The notes under the pieces were generated by a model. It was not told the DNA's origin. It was given only the letters and a program-made list of their open reading frames with translations, and did not search any database. A stretch of 46,651 bases of DNA, taken from assembly GCA_905182635.1 (NCBI GenBank), contig CAJJCM010000002.1, positions 1-46,651 of the forward strand, written 5' to 3'. This document shows positions 1 to 14,159 of the stretch, piece after piece (the first letter of the stretch is position 1; every line of letters begins with the position of its first letter). This stretch comes from an uncultured Candidatus Poseidoniales archaeon. GTDB lineage: Archaea; Thermoplasmatota; Poseidoniia; Poseidoniales; Poseidoniaceae. The translations under genes and the position numbers were made by a program.

Positions 1-3000
1 CTCGGTGGGGGCCCTGCTGTTCGCCAGTTGGTCCAAGACTCAGCAACAGGAGGCATGGGTGTTGAAAACTTAGCGATTTCTCCTGTCAGCGGTCAGAGCG
101 GCCTGCTTGGAAGAACGATGGGGCAAATCTTTGCTAATTTCTCAATTGCGGCTGTTTTGGATTCATCGCAAGGGATTTACGGATTTTCGAATCTTGATTT
201 GACGGCTTCCTGCTCTGCCGCTTCATTCTGTCGAGTTCAGCCTGCAGATACCAACAGTGATTGGGCAGGGCCGTGGTCATCGACTGGGCATACTGTTGAA
301 GGATGGGGCATTCGAGCGTTCAAGTTCACACCTGGCATCTCCTCGCCTGCTCCCTTAACCATGCGATTAACTGCAGATGTAAGTCAATTTGACGGTGTCG
401 TCGTTTCACGTGCCACTACGGATGGTTTGTGGACTGCTACAGATTTAAATTTCCAAAACAACGTTGCTACTGCACTCATTCCCGGTTTCGGAAATTTAAC
501 CGATGAAGTCTGGGCCATCACTTGGTATGCCAGCACAATCGCCGATTGCGATCGGACCAGTTGCGGGCCATCGTATCCACAAGGCACCGTAGATATCGAA
601 GCCGCCCGCATCACATCCCCTGCTACATTGACTCTCAATACGACCACGCTGAGTGATCGTGATGGTGACGGTTCACCTGACACTGCTCAAGTAAATTTCG
701 AAGTATTTTCAAACGCCTTCTTCGAAGACCTTGATGTCACAACCAAGGTTCTTGACAACAGTGGAGTTGTTGTTGATACCCAAACTAAGCGAGTTTCGGC
801 TGGTGGCGGTACGGCTACAGAAGAGAGTATTTGGTTCACTGCACCCTACAATTCTCAATATACCTTCCAAATGGAAATGCAAGATATGATTGGCATAACC
901 GCCGATACGTTATCCACTTCTCCTCAAGTGCTCAACAACATGATGCCAACGGCAAACGGCACACTTTCACCAAACGAATCCCAAACTTGGGAGAACATTC
1001 AATTTTCGGGTGATGGATTCGATGCATGGGGTCTATCATTTGACAACAATTCGTTGCCTTACCTCGATGCACCGATTGCATATGCTTGGGATTTCGGAGA
1101 TTCAACAACCTCTGGCTTGAAATCGCCGTACCGTTCCTACCAATCTATTGGCTTATACAACGCAACTCTGCGTGTCCAAGACCAAGGTGGCTCATGGTCT
1201 GATGTCGATGTTCTACCGTTGAATATCACCGACACCACTCCACCAATTCCTTTGATTACGGTTAATAATTTATTAATCGAGGAGGAAATCACCATTCTCA
1301 CCAATCAAATGATTTTGTTTTCAGGCTCTTTGACCGTCGACAATGTTCCAACTCAGAATTTATCATTCCAATGGGATTGGGGCGATGGAATGACCGATGG
1401 TGGAATCGGTATGTTTGACGCACCTCACGGATGGGGAGATATCGATGGAGTCAATGCTACTTACGACCTGACACTGACCGTTTCAGATGGCATCAACATC
1501 GGTGTCAAAAGTATTCTTGTTCATGTCAACAACCGAATTCCGTATCAAATCTTTTCGGAAAACTTGTCGACGTATACCTATACTGCAATCGTGATGCCAG
1601 ATGTGTTCAAAGATTCTGATGGTAGCATCGTCTCTTATTCGTGGGTTTTCCCTGATGGCGTCAATCTTGACGGTGGAGTGACGATGCGAGACGATGAATT
1701 CACACTTACGACTTCGAATAATCCCAATCCGATGCCATCATGGGATACACCCGGAATAAAATCAGCTGAATTAACCGTGACGGATGATGATGGAAGTTCG
1801 GCATCTGCAGTGTTGTTGATCTCTGTTTTGAATCAAATCCCAGTTGCAGATTTTATTGTTAAAACAACCACTTCCGGAACTTCAATTATTGATTTCAGAG
1901 TTGAAGACGGCCAAGTCGAAACTCCATACACCTTTGATGGGCGCACTTCATTTGACCCTGATGGCACAGTTGGAGATTCAAGCGATTTGACCTATAACTG
2001 GAGTTTTTCTGATGATGAATCCTTTGGCGCAAGTCCGCAAGTCACTCATTCCTTTTCTCTGCCGGGCGTTCACACGGTGACTCTTATCGTGACCGATGAG
2101 GCCGGTGCACAAAGCACTGCCAGAGTGTTGACGGTTGAAATTGCCAACCCTTTGCCAATCATCGCTGTTCAAATCCTCGATGCTTGGTCGAACGGCGAAC
2201 AAATAACTGATTCCAGTGTTCTTCCTGAAGTGACCGATTTAGATTGGTCTCGAACCTTTAACGAACAAGAAGAAACGTTTGCAGCACCGCATTCTTTACT
2301 GTATTTCGATTCCGATGGAACCCGTGATGGTGACCAATCATTTGAAGGGAAATATGTTCCATTGGATGTCAATTCACCCGATTGGAACGGTCTTGTCCAA
2401 TACAGTTGGGATTTCGGTGATGGTTCCCCACTTGACCATGAAGCAACACCTTGGCATGCCTATTCACTTCCTGGTAAATACACGGTGTCACTCACAGTTC
2501 GAGATGCATTTGGTACGGGAGATGTCACTCGTGCATATTTCACGGTCATCATCGATCATCCGCCGGTGATTCACGACATCTTCACTCCAGAGGATGTTAT
2601 TGTTTCAGATTCACACTCTTTCTCAGCAAACATCTCAGATATTGAAACAGACCTTGGTCTTGCAATCTATCGCGATACGAACATCAATGATGGTTCAATC
2701 TCCGACCGGGATGAAACGCTCAGTCCAGTCTTGCAGATTCGCTGGGACATGGATATTGAAACCGATGCAGATAACAACGGAAATCCCGCAGATGACTGGA
2801 TTGAACCACAGGCTGGCACTGAGACTCGTGTTGCTGGAAGATGGACTGAAGTCGGCACCTATACACTTCGTTTGGAAGTTTGTGACAGCGTCGGCATCTG
2901 TGATTCCATGGACCGAGAACTCGATGTCAATCCCGAACCTACTGCACCACCATCTTTGTCAGATTTCAGTGTTGAAGAATGGAAGAGTTGGCTTGCTGAT

Positions 3001-3264
3001 GCCGGTTCTGACCTTGCAACCTTTGTTGCTCTGATTGCGGTGGCGTTGATACTTGGTTGGCTTGTCATGCGAGACAAGTCTGAACTTGAGGATGAAGCAA
3101 AGCAAGCAGCAGAGACCTATACCGATGTCGAGCATGTCGAAGACCAAGGTGGTTTACTTGGCATGGACCACCATGCCCCACCGCCTGTACCGGGAATCTT
3201 ATCGAAAGACGAACGTAGAAGTGATGACAGTGGATATATTCGGCCTCTTCGACGAAGAGGTTGA
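1..3264 (+). CDS. Large PKD-domain surface/secreted protein, C-terminal TM anchor and short cytoplasmic tail; 5' end truncated by the window
   Basis: Frame is open from base 1 (LGGGPAVRQLVQD...), so the TTG at 28 is not necessarily the start. Repeated PKD-type motifs: YAWDFGDSTTSG, FQWDWGDGMTDG, YNWSFSDDESFG, YSWDFGDGSPLDHEATPWHAYSLPGKYTVSLTVRD. Hydrophobic segment ATFVALIAVALILGWLVM near the C-terminus. Confidence 0.8.
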   Translation, partial: LGGGPAVRQLVQDSATGGMGVENLAISPVSGQSGLLGRTMGQIFANFSIAAVLDSSQGIYGFSNLDLTASCSAASFCRVQPADTNSDWAGPWSSTGHTVEGWGIRAFKFTPGISSPAPLTMRLTADVSQFDGVVVSRATTDGLWTATDLNFQNNVATALIPGFGNLTDEVWAITWYASTIADCDRTSCGPSYPQGTVDIEAARITSPATLTLNTTTLSDRDGDGSPDTAQVNFEVFSNAFFEDLDVTTKVLDNSGVVVDTQTKRVSAGGGTATEESIWFTAPYNSQYTFQMEMQDMIGITADTLSTSPQVLNNMMPTANGTLSPNESQTWENIQFSGDGFDAWGLSFDNNSLPYLDAPIAYAWDFGDSTTSGLKSPYRSYQSIGLYNATLRVQDQGGSWSDVDVLPLNITDTTPPIPLITVNNLLIEEEITILTNQMILFSGSLTVDNVPTQNLSFQWDWGDGMTDGGIGMFDAPHGWGDIDGVNATYDLTLTVSDGINIGVKSILVHVNNRIPYQIFSENLSTYTYTAIVMPDVFKDSDGSIVSYSWVFPDGVNLDGGVTMRDDEFTLTTSNNPNPMPSWDTPGIKSAELTVTDDDGSSASAVLLISVLNQIPVADFIVKTTTSGTSIIDFRVEDGQVETPYTFDGRTSFDPDGTVGDSSDLTYNWSFSDDESFGASPQVTHSFSLPGVHTVTLIVTDEAGAQSTARVLTVEIANPLPIIAVQILDAWSNGEQITDSSVLPEVTDLDWSRTFNEQEETFAAPHSLLYFDSDGTRDGDQSFEGKYVPLDVNSPDWNGLVQYSWDFGDGSPLDHEATPWHAYSLPGKYTVSLTVRDAFGTGDVTRAYFTVIIDHPPVIHDIFTPEDVIVSDSHSFSANISDIETDLGLAIYRDTNINDGSISDRDETLSPVLQIRWDMDIETDADNNGNPADDWIEPQAGTETRVAGRWTEVGTYTLRLEVCDSVGICDSMDRELDVNPEPTAPPSLSDFSVEEWKSWLADAGSDLATFVALIAVALILGWLVMRDKSELEDEAKQAAETYTDVEHVEDQGGLLGMDHHAPPPVPGILSKDERRSDDSGYIRPLRRRG

Positions 3265-3312
3265 CCGTTAGTTTGTATAACCCCCTTTTGTATCGCTGTA
3301 TGAGGAGAAGCC

Positions 3313-4479
3313 ATGTCATCGCATATACGAGTGAGTTCAATTACGTTGACCTTGCTCTTACCGATGCTTTTGGTGTTACTTTCCAGCCCAATCTCTATGC
3401 AGGTTCAAGCTGCGGATTCTTGCGCGGGTGATACTTCCCCGATTCGCTGGAATGAGACGGCTCAGCGAACGGCTTTGGTCCCCCATTACAACGGCAATTG
3501 GTGGAATAGTTGGCTCGAGGAGGACGGTAGAGACGATGGAAGAAGGGGTAATGGGAATAACAACGGGGATAACAATGACGATATGGCGGAAGAACCTCAA
3601 ACACCTTCAGATGTGGTTGTGGGTCCCGAAGAACCCTGGATGTATGAATCTTGGATGTTGCCTCGCCTTGAACCACTTGAGGAAAACCATTACACAACGA
3701 TGTTAATTGGTAACGACAGCGTTGGTGCTTTGAGGGTAAATCTTTCAGCCGATTATCGGACGACGGTTTGTGTCCGCCTTCAAGATACCAATCTCAATGC
3801 GGTTGAAGGGGACGTCTATCTCTTCACGACTGAGGAATATGAGAGTTATACTCAATCGTATAATACGGCTCATGAAACATCCGACTTTCGGTTCGACGAA
3901 ATCGAAGAGTCGCTTTCGAATATTCCACCTGAATGGAGAAGTTTAAATTTTTTAGGTTGGAAATCGTATCGAGATTCACATGAATATGAGCGGACTTCTG
4001 AAGTAAATTTCGCCTTGAACCTCGACGGTCCAGAGATCTACTCGTCACTCTTTTCAGGAACGGATTGGCAGGATTTCTATATCGTCATCGACACTTGGGA
4101 TAATGTCCATGATAACGACGCAGTCGCTCCGAATTCAATTATCGCAGCGGACGTTACCATCATTACCACTGAACGAAGTTTCATCCTCCCTCCATTCACA
4201 GTATCTCTTGTATTCTTGGTGACATTTCTCGGAACACTTGCCATCCCGTTTATCCTCAATGCAAAGTATATGAAAGCAGGATTGATCGCTGAGATGCCAC
4301 AAAACATAGTCCCCTCACTGGATACTCCTGCTGAATATCCACAGCCACATCCTCCGGTAGTCCCGCCTCAAAAAGAGGTCGTCAGCCTTCCCGAACCAGC
4401 ACGAATTGAGCCTTCTGGATATCAATCGGTTTCAGAAGGACTTGATGGGCAAGTCCGTGTAGAATCAGAGTTGCCCTAA
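3313..4479 (+). CDS. Hypothetical membrane/secreted protein with N-terminal signal and C-terminal TM segment
   Basis: N-terminal hydrophobic signal (LTLLLPMLLVLLSSPISMQVQA), Asn/Asp/Gly-rich linker, late TM (FTVSLVFLVTFLGTLAIPFIL). No family recognised. Confidence 0.7.
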   Translation: MSSHIRVSSITLTLLLPMLLVLLSSPISMQVQAADSCAGDTSPIRWNETAQRTALVPHYNGNWWNSWLEEDGRDDGRRGNGNNNGDNNDDMAEEPQTPSDVVVGPEEPWMYESWMLPRLEPLEENHYTTMLIGNDSVGALRVNLSADYRTTVCVRLQDTNLNAVEGDVYLFTTEEYESYTQSYNTAHETSDFRFDEIEESLSNIPPEWRSLNFLGWKSYRDSHEYERTSEVNFALNLDGPEIYSSLFSGTDWQDFYIVIDTWDNVHDNDAVAPNSIIAADVTIITTERSFILPPFTVSLVFLVTFLGTLAIPFILNAKYMKAGLIAEMPQNIVPSLDTPAEYPQPHPPVVPPQKEVVSLPEPARIEPSGYQSVSEGLDGQVRVESELP

Positions 4480-4509
4480 AAACGCCGTTTGTGAGGGCTA
4501 TCTTCGAAC

Positions 4510-5436
4510 TTAATACTCAAGGAGTCTCCAAGCATCTTGGAGGTCTCGAACGTTCACAAGGCCCTTGTCAGAGAGGCGGAATTCATCTCGCATGGTTGCG
4601 TAGACCAAATCTTGCCCAAGTGTTGGGGCGTGAATCCGAGTCCAATCGCCACCGTTTCCAAGCGCCATGATGCTGTAAGGGGGGGTCGAATCTTGAGCAC
4701 TCAATGTGTTTGCTGCATCGACGAGTTGGAGTGCGTCTTGGTGGTCTTTGAGTGTGCTGCAGAATTTGACGAGATCTCCACTGTCTGCGTTTGAAGTGAC
4801 AAAAGAGACGATATCTTCAGAACTTGGTGTCCCATTCATATCATGCTGCGATGCGATAATTTGACATTTTGCTGCTTGAGCGGCTTCAACAAGAGCTTTA
4901 CGATCTTTGGCTTTAATCGATAATTCGAGGTCAATCCATTTGACCTCTGACTCGATAGCGGATTGAAGAATGACAAGGCGTTGCTTCTCATCACCTGAGA
5001 AATGGCCGCCGTCACGAACGGAGCGAACTGAAAAAATAACTGGGAGGGCGATTGCTTCTTTGAGTGCGGCGATGGATTTTTCGACATCGACTTCTTCAAA
5101 GTCCATAACAGGCCATTCATTGACTGAAGGCATGGTCGAGATACGCTTGCCTTCCGCATCCTCGGTAATAGTTGCTTGAGGCTTTTTGAGATACAGCCGG
5201 TCAAAACGAACTTCAATCATATTGGCGCCTTGAATTCCTGCACGAGCAGCTTCGTCAACCATTGCTTTCACGGTTGTTTCTTCAAGAGATACGCATATCT
5301 TGGGGTTGGGCATACTTTCGGCGACTTTGGCACGCTTCTTAACGCTCTCGCTTGTATTGTTTTGAGGATTCAGTCCTAATGCGGAGGTTTTCCGGCTTTT
5401 TTTTGACCGCATTTGTTGGTGATTTTTCCGGCTCAA
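4510..5436 (-). CDS. aroD: 3-dehydroquinate dehydratase, type I
   Basis: KICVSLEETTVKAMVDEAARAG..MIEVRFDRL, PVIFSVRSVRDGGHFSGDEKQRL, IASQHDMNGTPSSEDI, GDLVKFCSTLKD are type I AroD-like. The true start may be the internal ATG at 5313 (MPNPKICVSL). Confidence 0.85.
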   Translation of the reverse strand: MSRKNHQQMRSKKSRKTSALGLNPQNNTSESVKKRAKVAESMPNPKICVSLEETTVKAMVDEAARAGIQGANMIEVRFDRLYLKKPQATITEDAEGKRISTMPSVNEWPVMDFEEVDVEKSIAALKEAIALPVIFSVRSVRDGGHFSGDEKQRLVILQSAIESEVKWIDLELSIKAKDRKALVEAAQAAKCQIIASQHDMNGTPSSEDIVSFVTSNADSGDLVKFCSTLKDHQDALQLVDAANTLSAQDSTPPYSIMALGNGGDWTRIHAPTLGQDLVYATMRDEFRLSDKGLVNVRDLQDAWRLLEY

Positions 5437-5505
5437 AAGAGTGTTCTTGAACGCGAAAAGTTAGCCTGAAATGCAGGTGGTTTGACACCCCTTTTGGAGT
5501 ACCTT

Positions 5506-5529
5506 TATACCCCCTCGGCACAGGGTATA
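5506..5529. promoter_or_regulatory. Inverted repeat TATACCC-N10-GGGTATA overlapping a TATA-like element upstream of gyrB
   Basis: TATACCC (5506-5512) and GGGTATA (5523-5529) are exact reverse complements with a 10-nt spacer; CTTTATAC resembles an archaeal TATA box. Lies in the divergent aroD/gyrB intergenic region. Confidence 0.45.
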
Positions 5530-5616
5530 GTTGTAGAGGGGCGTGAGGAGAGCGGAATAGGGGACTGCGGTCCAAAATTATCCTGTCAACTGCCTCATTT
5601 TTCAACTCATTTCTGA

Positions 5617-10330
<4,714 letters not shown>

Positions 10331-10416
10331 TCTTCCTAACGAAGCGACGCCTTCAAACATGATTCCATACTGTGCGTGTTTGTACCGGCCCCCGTCGGCC
10401 GTTGCGGTGATGTTTT

Positions 10417-11673
10417 ATGGATGAGCGCTCATTGATTTATAATTGGAATACTGTAGACTATGAACTCAACCGAAAACCAGCCAATCACCCCCATGGAGTT
10501 TGGTTCGATGATGAGACTCTTCGAGACGGATTGCAAAGCCCAAGCGCTCGAAACCCAACCATTGAACAAAAAATTGAATTACTCACTTTTATGGAAAATC
10601 TTGGCATTCAAAAGGTGGACCTTGGCCTGCCTGGCGCAGGTCCATACCATTTGGAACACATCGATGCATTGATGTCTCATATCACTGAAAATGATTTCAA
10701 AATCCGACCCGGTGCTGCAGTTCGAACACTCATGAATGACATCGAACCTTTGGTTGAGTTACAAGTCAAACATGGCACTCCAATCCAGGCCAGCGCTTTC
10801 TTAGGCACCAGCCCAATACGTCAATATACAGAAGGGTGGACAATCGAAAAACTTCTTACAACGATGGAAAAACCAGTTTCTTTTGCGATTGAAAACGATG
10901 TACAGGTTATGTTTGTCACCGAAGACACAACCCGTTCGAAACCGGAAGATGTCAAAATCATCTACCAACGTGCAATGGAATTGGGAGTCCGCCGTCTTTG
11001 TATTTGCGATACATGCGGTCACGTCACTCCAAACGGGGTCAAAAAGTTGTTACAATTCATCGATGAAGAAGTCATCAAAGATGCAGGCTACAAGCGTGCA
11101 GAAATCGAAGTTAACTGGCATGGTCACCAAGATCGTGGCTTGGGTGTTGCGAACAACATCGCTGCTGTTGAAGCAGGTGCAGACGTTATTCACGGAACCG
11201 CGTTGGGTGTCGGGGAACGCGCCGGCAATGCTCCACTTGACCTGACTTTGGTCAATCTCAAACTTCTCGGAGTGATTGATAACGACCTTACCCAACTGGG
11301 TGCTTATGTGAAAAAGGCAAACGAATACATCGAAGTACCTCTTCCTCGTAACTATCCCGTCTTTGGTATGGATGCTTTTGAAACTGGAACTGGTGTTCAC
11401 GCTTCTGCCGTGATCAAGGCCATGCGGAAGGGCAACAATTGGTTAGCAGACCGAGTGTATTCTGGTGTCCCTGCTGGAGATTTTGGACTGAAACAAGTTA
11501 TCCGTATTGGACATATGGCCGGTCGTTCAAACATCATTTGGTGGCTTGAACAAAACGGCTATGAAACTCCAGATGACCTTGTAAACCATATTTTTGAAGT
11601 GGCCAAAAGCCAGCGACGAAACATGGAAGAGATTGAAGTGAAGAACGCAGTTGATGCTTTCCTAAACGCTTGA
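10417..11673 (+). CDS. 2-isopropylmalate synthase / homocitrate synthase family (HMGL-like TIM barrel) lacking the LeuA regulatory domain
   Basis: FDDETLRDGLQSPSARNPTIEQKIELL, CDTCGHVTPNGV, VNWHGHQDRGLGVANNIAAVEAGADVIHGTALGVGERAGNAPLD are hallmark motifs. Exact substrate cannot be called from sequence. Confidence 0.85.
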   Translation: MDERSLIYNWNTVDYELNRKPANHPHGVWFDDETLRDGLQSPSARNPTIEQKIELLTFMENLGIQKVDLGLPGAGPYHLEHIDALMSHITENDFKIRPGAAVRTLMNDIEPLVELQVKHGTPIQASAFLGTSPIRQYTEGWTIEKLLTTMEKPVSFAIENDVQVMFVTEDTTRSKPEDVKIIYQRAMELGVRRLCICDTCGHVTPNGVKKLLQFIDEEVIKDAGYKRAEIEVNWHGHQDRGLGVANNIAAVEAGADVIHGTALGVGERAGNAPLDLTLVNLKLLGVIDNDLTQLGAYVKKANEYIEVPLPRNYPVFGMDAFETGTGVHASAVIKAMRKGNNWLADRVYSGVPAGDFGLKQVIRIGHMAGRSNIIWWLEQNGYETPDDLVNHIFEVAKSQRRNMEEIEVKNAVDAFLNA

Positions 11674-13005
11674 TTAGGCTTCAGCCTCTTCTTCGTTTTC
11701 GGAGAATGTGTCACCTTTGACAGCGTTCAATTCCTTTGTTACCGTCCATTCGGACTCAACACTTCCGCCACTCCATTCTGCATCGACAGCGACTTCGTCG
11801 ACTTCAGTCTCCTCTCTCCAAACGGGTTCACTTTGTGAGCCGCACACAAGGAAACGGCCATTGTCATCAATTTGGTCGTTCAACAGACGGAGATGCTTCG
11901 AAATCGGTAAGAAATGCCCAACAGGCATTCCTGCTGCAGTAAAGGGATTCGTGGCTGCGCCAATGATCAATCCATCTTCAGGGGCAACCACATCGACGGT
12001 AATACCCGGTGTCCCTGGGTCTGAGATGGTTGCGATGACTTCACCTTCACGCATTACTGAGCCTGCTGAGACAAACATGTCCAACAAGCCACTCTCGCCT
12101 GCTCGTAGCCAGTGTGAACCACTTGCGAGCATTCGGAATCGTGGGCGATGAGGATTACCATCGATCATACGCAGCGAACGAAGAACATTCAAGACACCAT
12201 GCATGGCGACCTTGACCGCTTCGTGGTCAAGGGAATTCGCCCCGCCACCTTCGTAGGTAATGACTGGGATGTCAAGTTCGATTGCTGCTTTGCGCAAAGA
12301 CCCAGAGGGTGGTTTTGAATCGAGAATAATTTCAATTCCAAAAGCTTTCGCAAGAATATTTGAACCAGCATGAGTTAATTTTGCACGAAGTTGTGGCATA
12401 TTGGAGCGACCTTTTCCAGCACTGTGCAAATCGACAATTGCGTCAACGTCGGAGAACAAATACTTCCATGTTTGAGCCGCCACCCGCCTTGTAGTGGAGC
12501 CTTTCATGTCTCCAGGGAAATTGCGATTCAAATCACGACCATCGGGGAAGTATCTCGATTTCGACCGATATCCGGGTAAGTTGACAATCGGCACAATACG
12601 AATGGTTCCAGCCAATTGCATAGGGTCGAGAGGTTTTCCAGAATCTGTAAAGTTGTTTGAAAGTAAGTGTGTACATGTTGAGGGGCCGGTCAACTCATCG
12701 CCGTGTACACCACCGAGAATGGTAATGGTTGGGCCAGGTCGAATGCCATGTAGAATCGTGACTGGAATCGGCCATGAATCCCCCAAATTGGTATTGAGGA
12801 GTGGGAGATGAACGGTTCGCATTGTACCCGGTTTGATGATTTTACGATAGAAGCGTGCATTGGGCCATTTTGCACTTCGATCCCATTCGGGCCGGTCTTC
12901 TAATTTGTGTGCCGCCATTGCTTCTTGAATGGCGTTTCTTCTTCGTTTTGGAAGTTCATGGGCAACACGAATTTTGGACTTCGTCCGTGGTTTCTTTGCT
13001 GCCAT
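11674..13005 (-). CDS. Succinylglutamate desuccinylase/aspartoacylase family zinc carboxypeptidase-like protein
   Basis: GPTITILGGVHGDELTGPSTCTHLL, YFPDGRDLNRNFPG, AIVDLHSAGKGR, plus a C-terminal VVAPEDGLIIG biotinyl-like segment. Confidence 0.8.
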   Translation of the reverse strand: MAAKKPRTKSKIRVAHELPKRRRNAIQEAMAAHKLEDRPEWDRSAKWPNARFYRKIIKPGTMRTVHLPLLNTNLGDSWPIPVTILHGIRPGPTITILGGVHGDELTGPSTCTHLLSNNFTDSGKPLDPMQLAGTIRIVPIVNLPGYRSKSRYFPDGRDLNRNFPGDMKGSTTRRVAAQTWKYLFSDVDAIVDLHSAGKGRSNMPQLRAKLTHAGSNILAKAFGIEIILDSKPPSGSLRKAAIELDIPVITYEGGGANSLDHEAVKVAMHGVLNVLRSLRMIDGNPHRPRFRMLASGSHWLRAGESGLLDMFVSAGSVMREGEVIATISDPGTPGITVDVVAPEDGLIIGAATNPFTAAGMPVGHFLPISKHLRLLNDQIDDNGRFLVCGSQSEPVWREETEVDEVAVDAEWSGGSVESEWTVTKELNAVKGDTFSENEEEAEA

Positions 13006-13096
13006 GGTGTTGGCAGTGAACCCCCCTCAATAAGAATGCTCATATATTCGTACAAACAAGCAAAGAAAACAAGTGCTTACAGGTGAGCCCAAGGTT

Positions 13097-13564
13097 ATGG
13101 AAGAAGTCGGTGTACAACGTCAATATGCTCCAAGTTCGATATGTTTCGGATGCGGTCCAGCCAATCAACAAGGTTTGCAAATCAACAGTATTCGTATTGA
13201 AAACGGACTTTCAATGGAGTTTCTGCCCGAACAGCACCACCAAGCCTTCCCCGGTATGATTAACGGAGGAATCATTGGAACCCTTTTGGATTGCCATGGG
13301 AATTGGACGGCGGCTGTTGCGCTTATGGATGCACAAGGTCTCGAAGAGCCACCGTGTACCGTTACAGCCTCTTATACGGTTAAATTACGCCGCCCTACAC
13401 CGACAGATACCGTTCTCAAAGTGACCAGTCAAATCAAAGAATTAAGTGATGACCGAGTAGAAATTGAATTGCTCTTGGAAGCGAATGACAAAGTCTGTGC
13501 AACGGGGAGTGGACTGTTTGTTGCGGTGAAAGAAGGGCATCCTGCTTATCACCGATGGAGTTGA
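13097..13564 (+). CDS. PaaI-like hotdog-fold thioesterase
   Basis: YAPSSICFGCGPANQQGLQI, HHQAFPGMINGGIIGTLLDCHGNWTAA, PCTVTASYTVKLRRPTPTDTVL. ATG at 13097 preferred over the upstream TTG at 13073. Confidence 0.8.
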   Translation: MEEVGVQRQYAPSSICFGCGPANQQGLQINSIRIENGLSMEFLPEQHHQAFPGMINGGIIGTLLDCHGNWTAAVALMDAQGLEEPPCTVTASYTVKLRRPTPTDTVLKVTSQIKELSDDRVEIELLLEANDKVCATGSGLFVAVKEGHPAYHRWS

Positions 13565-14103
13565 GCCAAACAATGGCAAAACCAAGCAAAGAGCAGGTTC
13601 TTCTCTTGGATGAGTTGAGAAACTTCGTCATTGAGGTCATGCGAGATATGCCTGAGTGGGTTGATGCAAAAGTTGAGCGTTTGCGCTCAATACCATTGGG
13701 TGTGCTTCGTAGGAATGCAACCCAACGTCATGGAGTTACTCGTTGGCGACGAGGTGTTGACCTTCGTTCCCTCAACCCAGAAGATGTTGAAGTGATTGAT
13801 ATTCATCCTCAAATGTTGAATCCACAGTGGAAGGCATATTCTGCCTTTGTCTTACACCATGAATACATTCATGCGCTTGGATTACGTGCTCATAATACTC
13901 TTTTTCGAACACTTGAGGCGGCTTGGCCTGGCCGTACAGCCGGTGGACATGGTACTCAGTTTACCGAACACCTGCGTCGCGAAAAAGCGATTTGGCTATG
14001 GTGTTGCCCAGATTGTCAACAAGAATTCCCACGACAAAAACCATCTCGTAGAAAATATCGATGTCGTAAATGCAATACGATTCTTATCGATAAAAAAATC
14101 TAA
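13555..14103 (+). CDS. SprT-like zinc metalloprotease-domain protein with C-terminal zinc ribbon
   Basis: Zinc-binding HHEYIHALGLRAHNTLF motif; C-terminal CCPDCQQEF...YRCRKCNTIL ribbon. Internal ATG at 13573 is an alternative start. Confidence 0.7.
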   Translation: MELSQTMAKPSKEQVLLLDELRNFVIEVMRDMPEWVDAKVERLRSIPLGVLRRNATQRHGVTRWRRGVDLRSLNPEDVEVIDIHPQMLNPQWKAYSAFVLHHEYIHALGLRAHNTLFRTLEAAWPGRTAGGHGTQFTEHLRREKAIWLWCCPDCQQEFPRQKPSRRKYRCRKCNTILIDKKI

Positions 14104-14159
14104 ATATCGCCTTAGCATCAAACCATTGAATTGAAGGGAGATGATGAATACGGCAATCT

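Noticed and set aside
10386-10401. CGGCC-CCCGTC-GGCCG hairpin after gyrA
   Set aside because: Only a 5-bp stem, no T-tract, and just upstream of the next gene's start; too weak to call as a terminator.
11676-11687. AGGC-TTCA-GCCT small palindrome at the convergent 11673|11674 boundary
   Set aside because: Four-base stem lying in coding sequence of the minus-strand gene; could easily be chance.
11708-12151. 147-aa ORF antisense to the desuccinylase-family gene
   Set aside because: Ser/Thr/Pro-rich shadow ORF on the strand opposite a well-supported gene.
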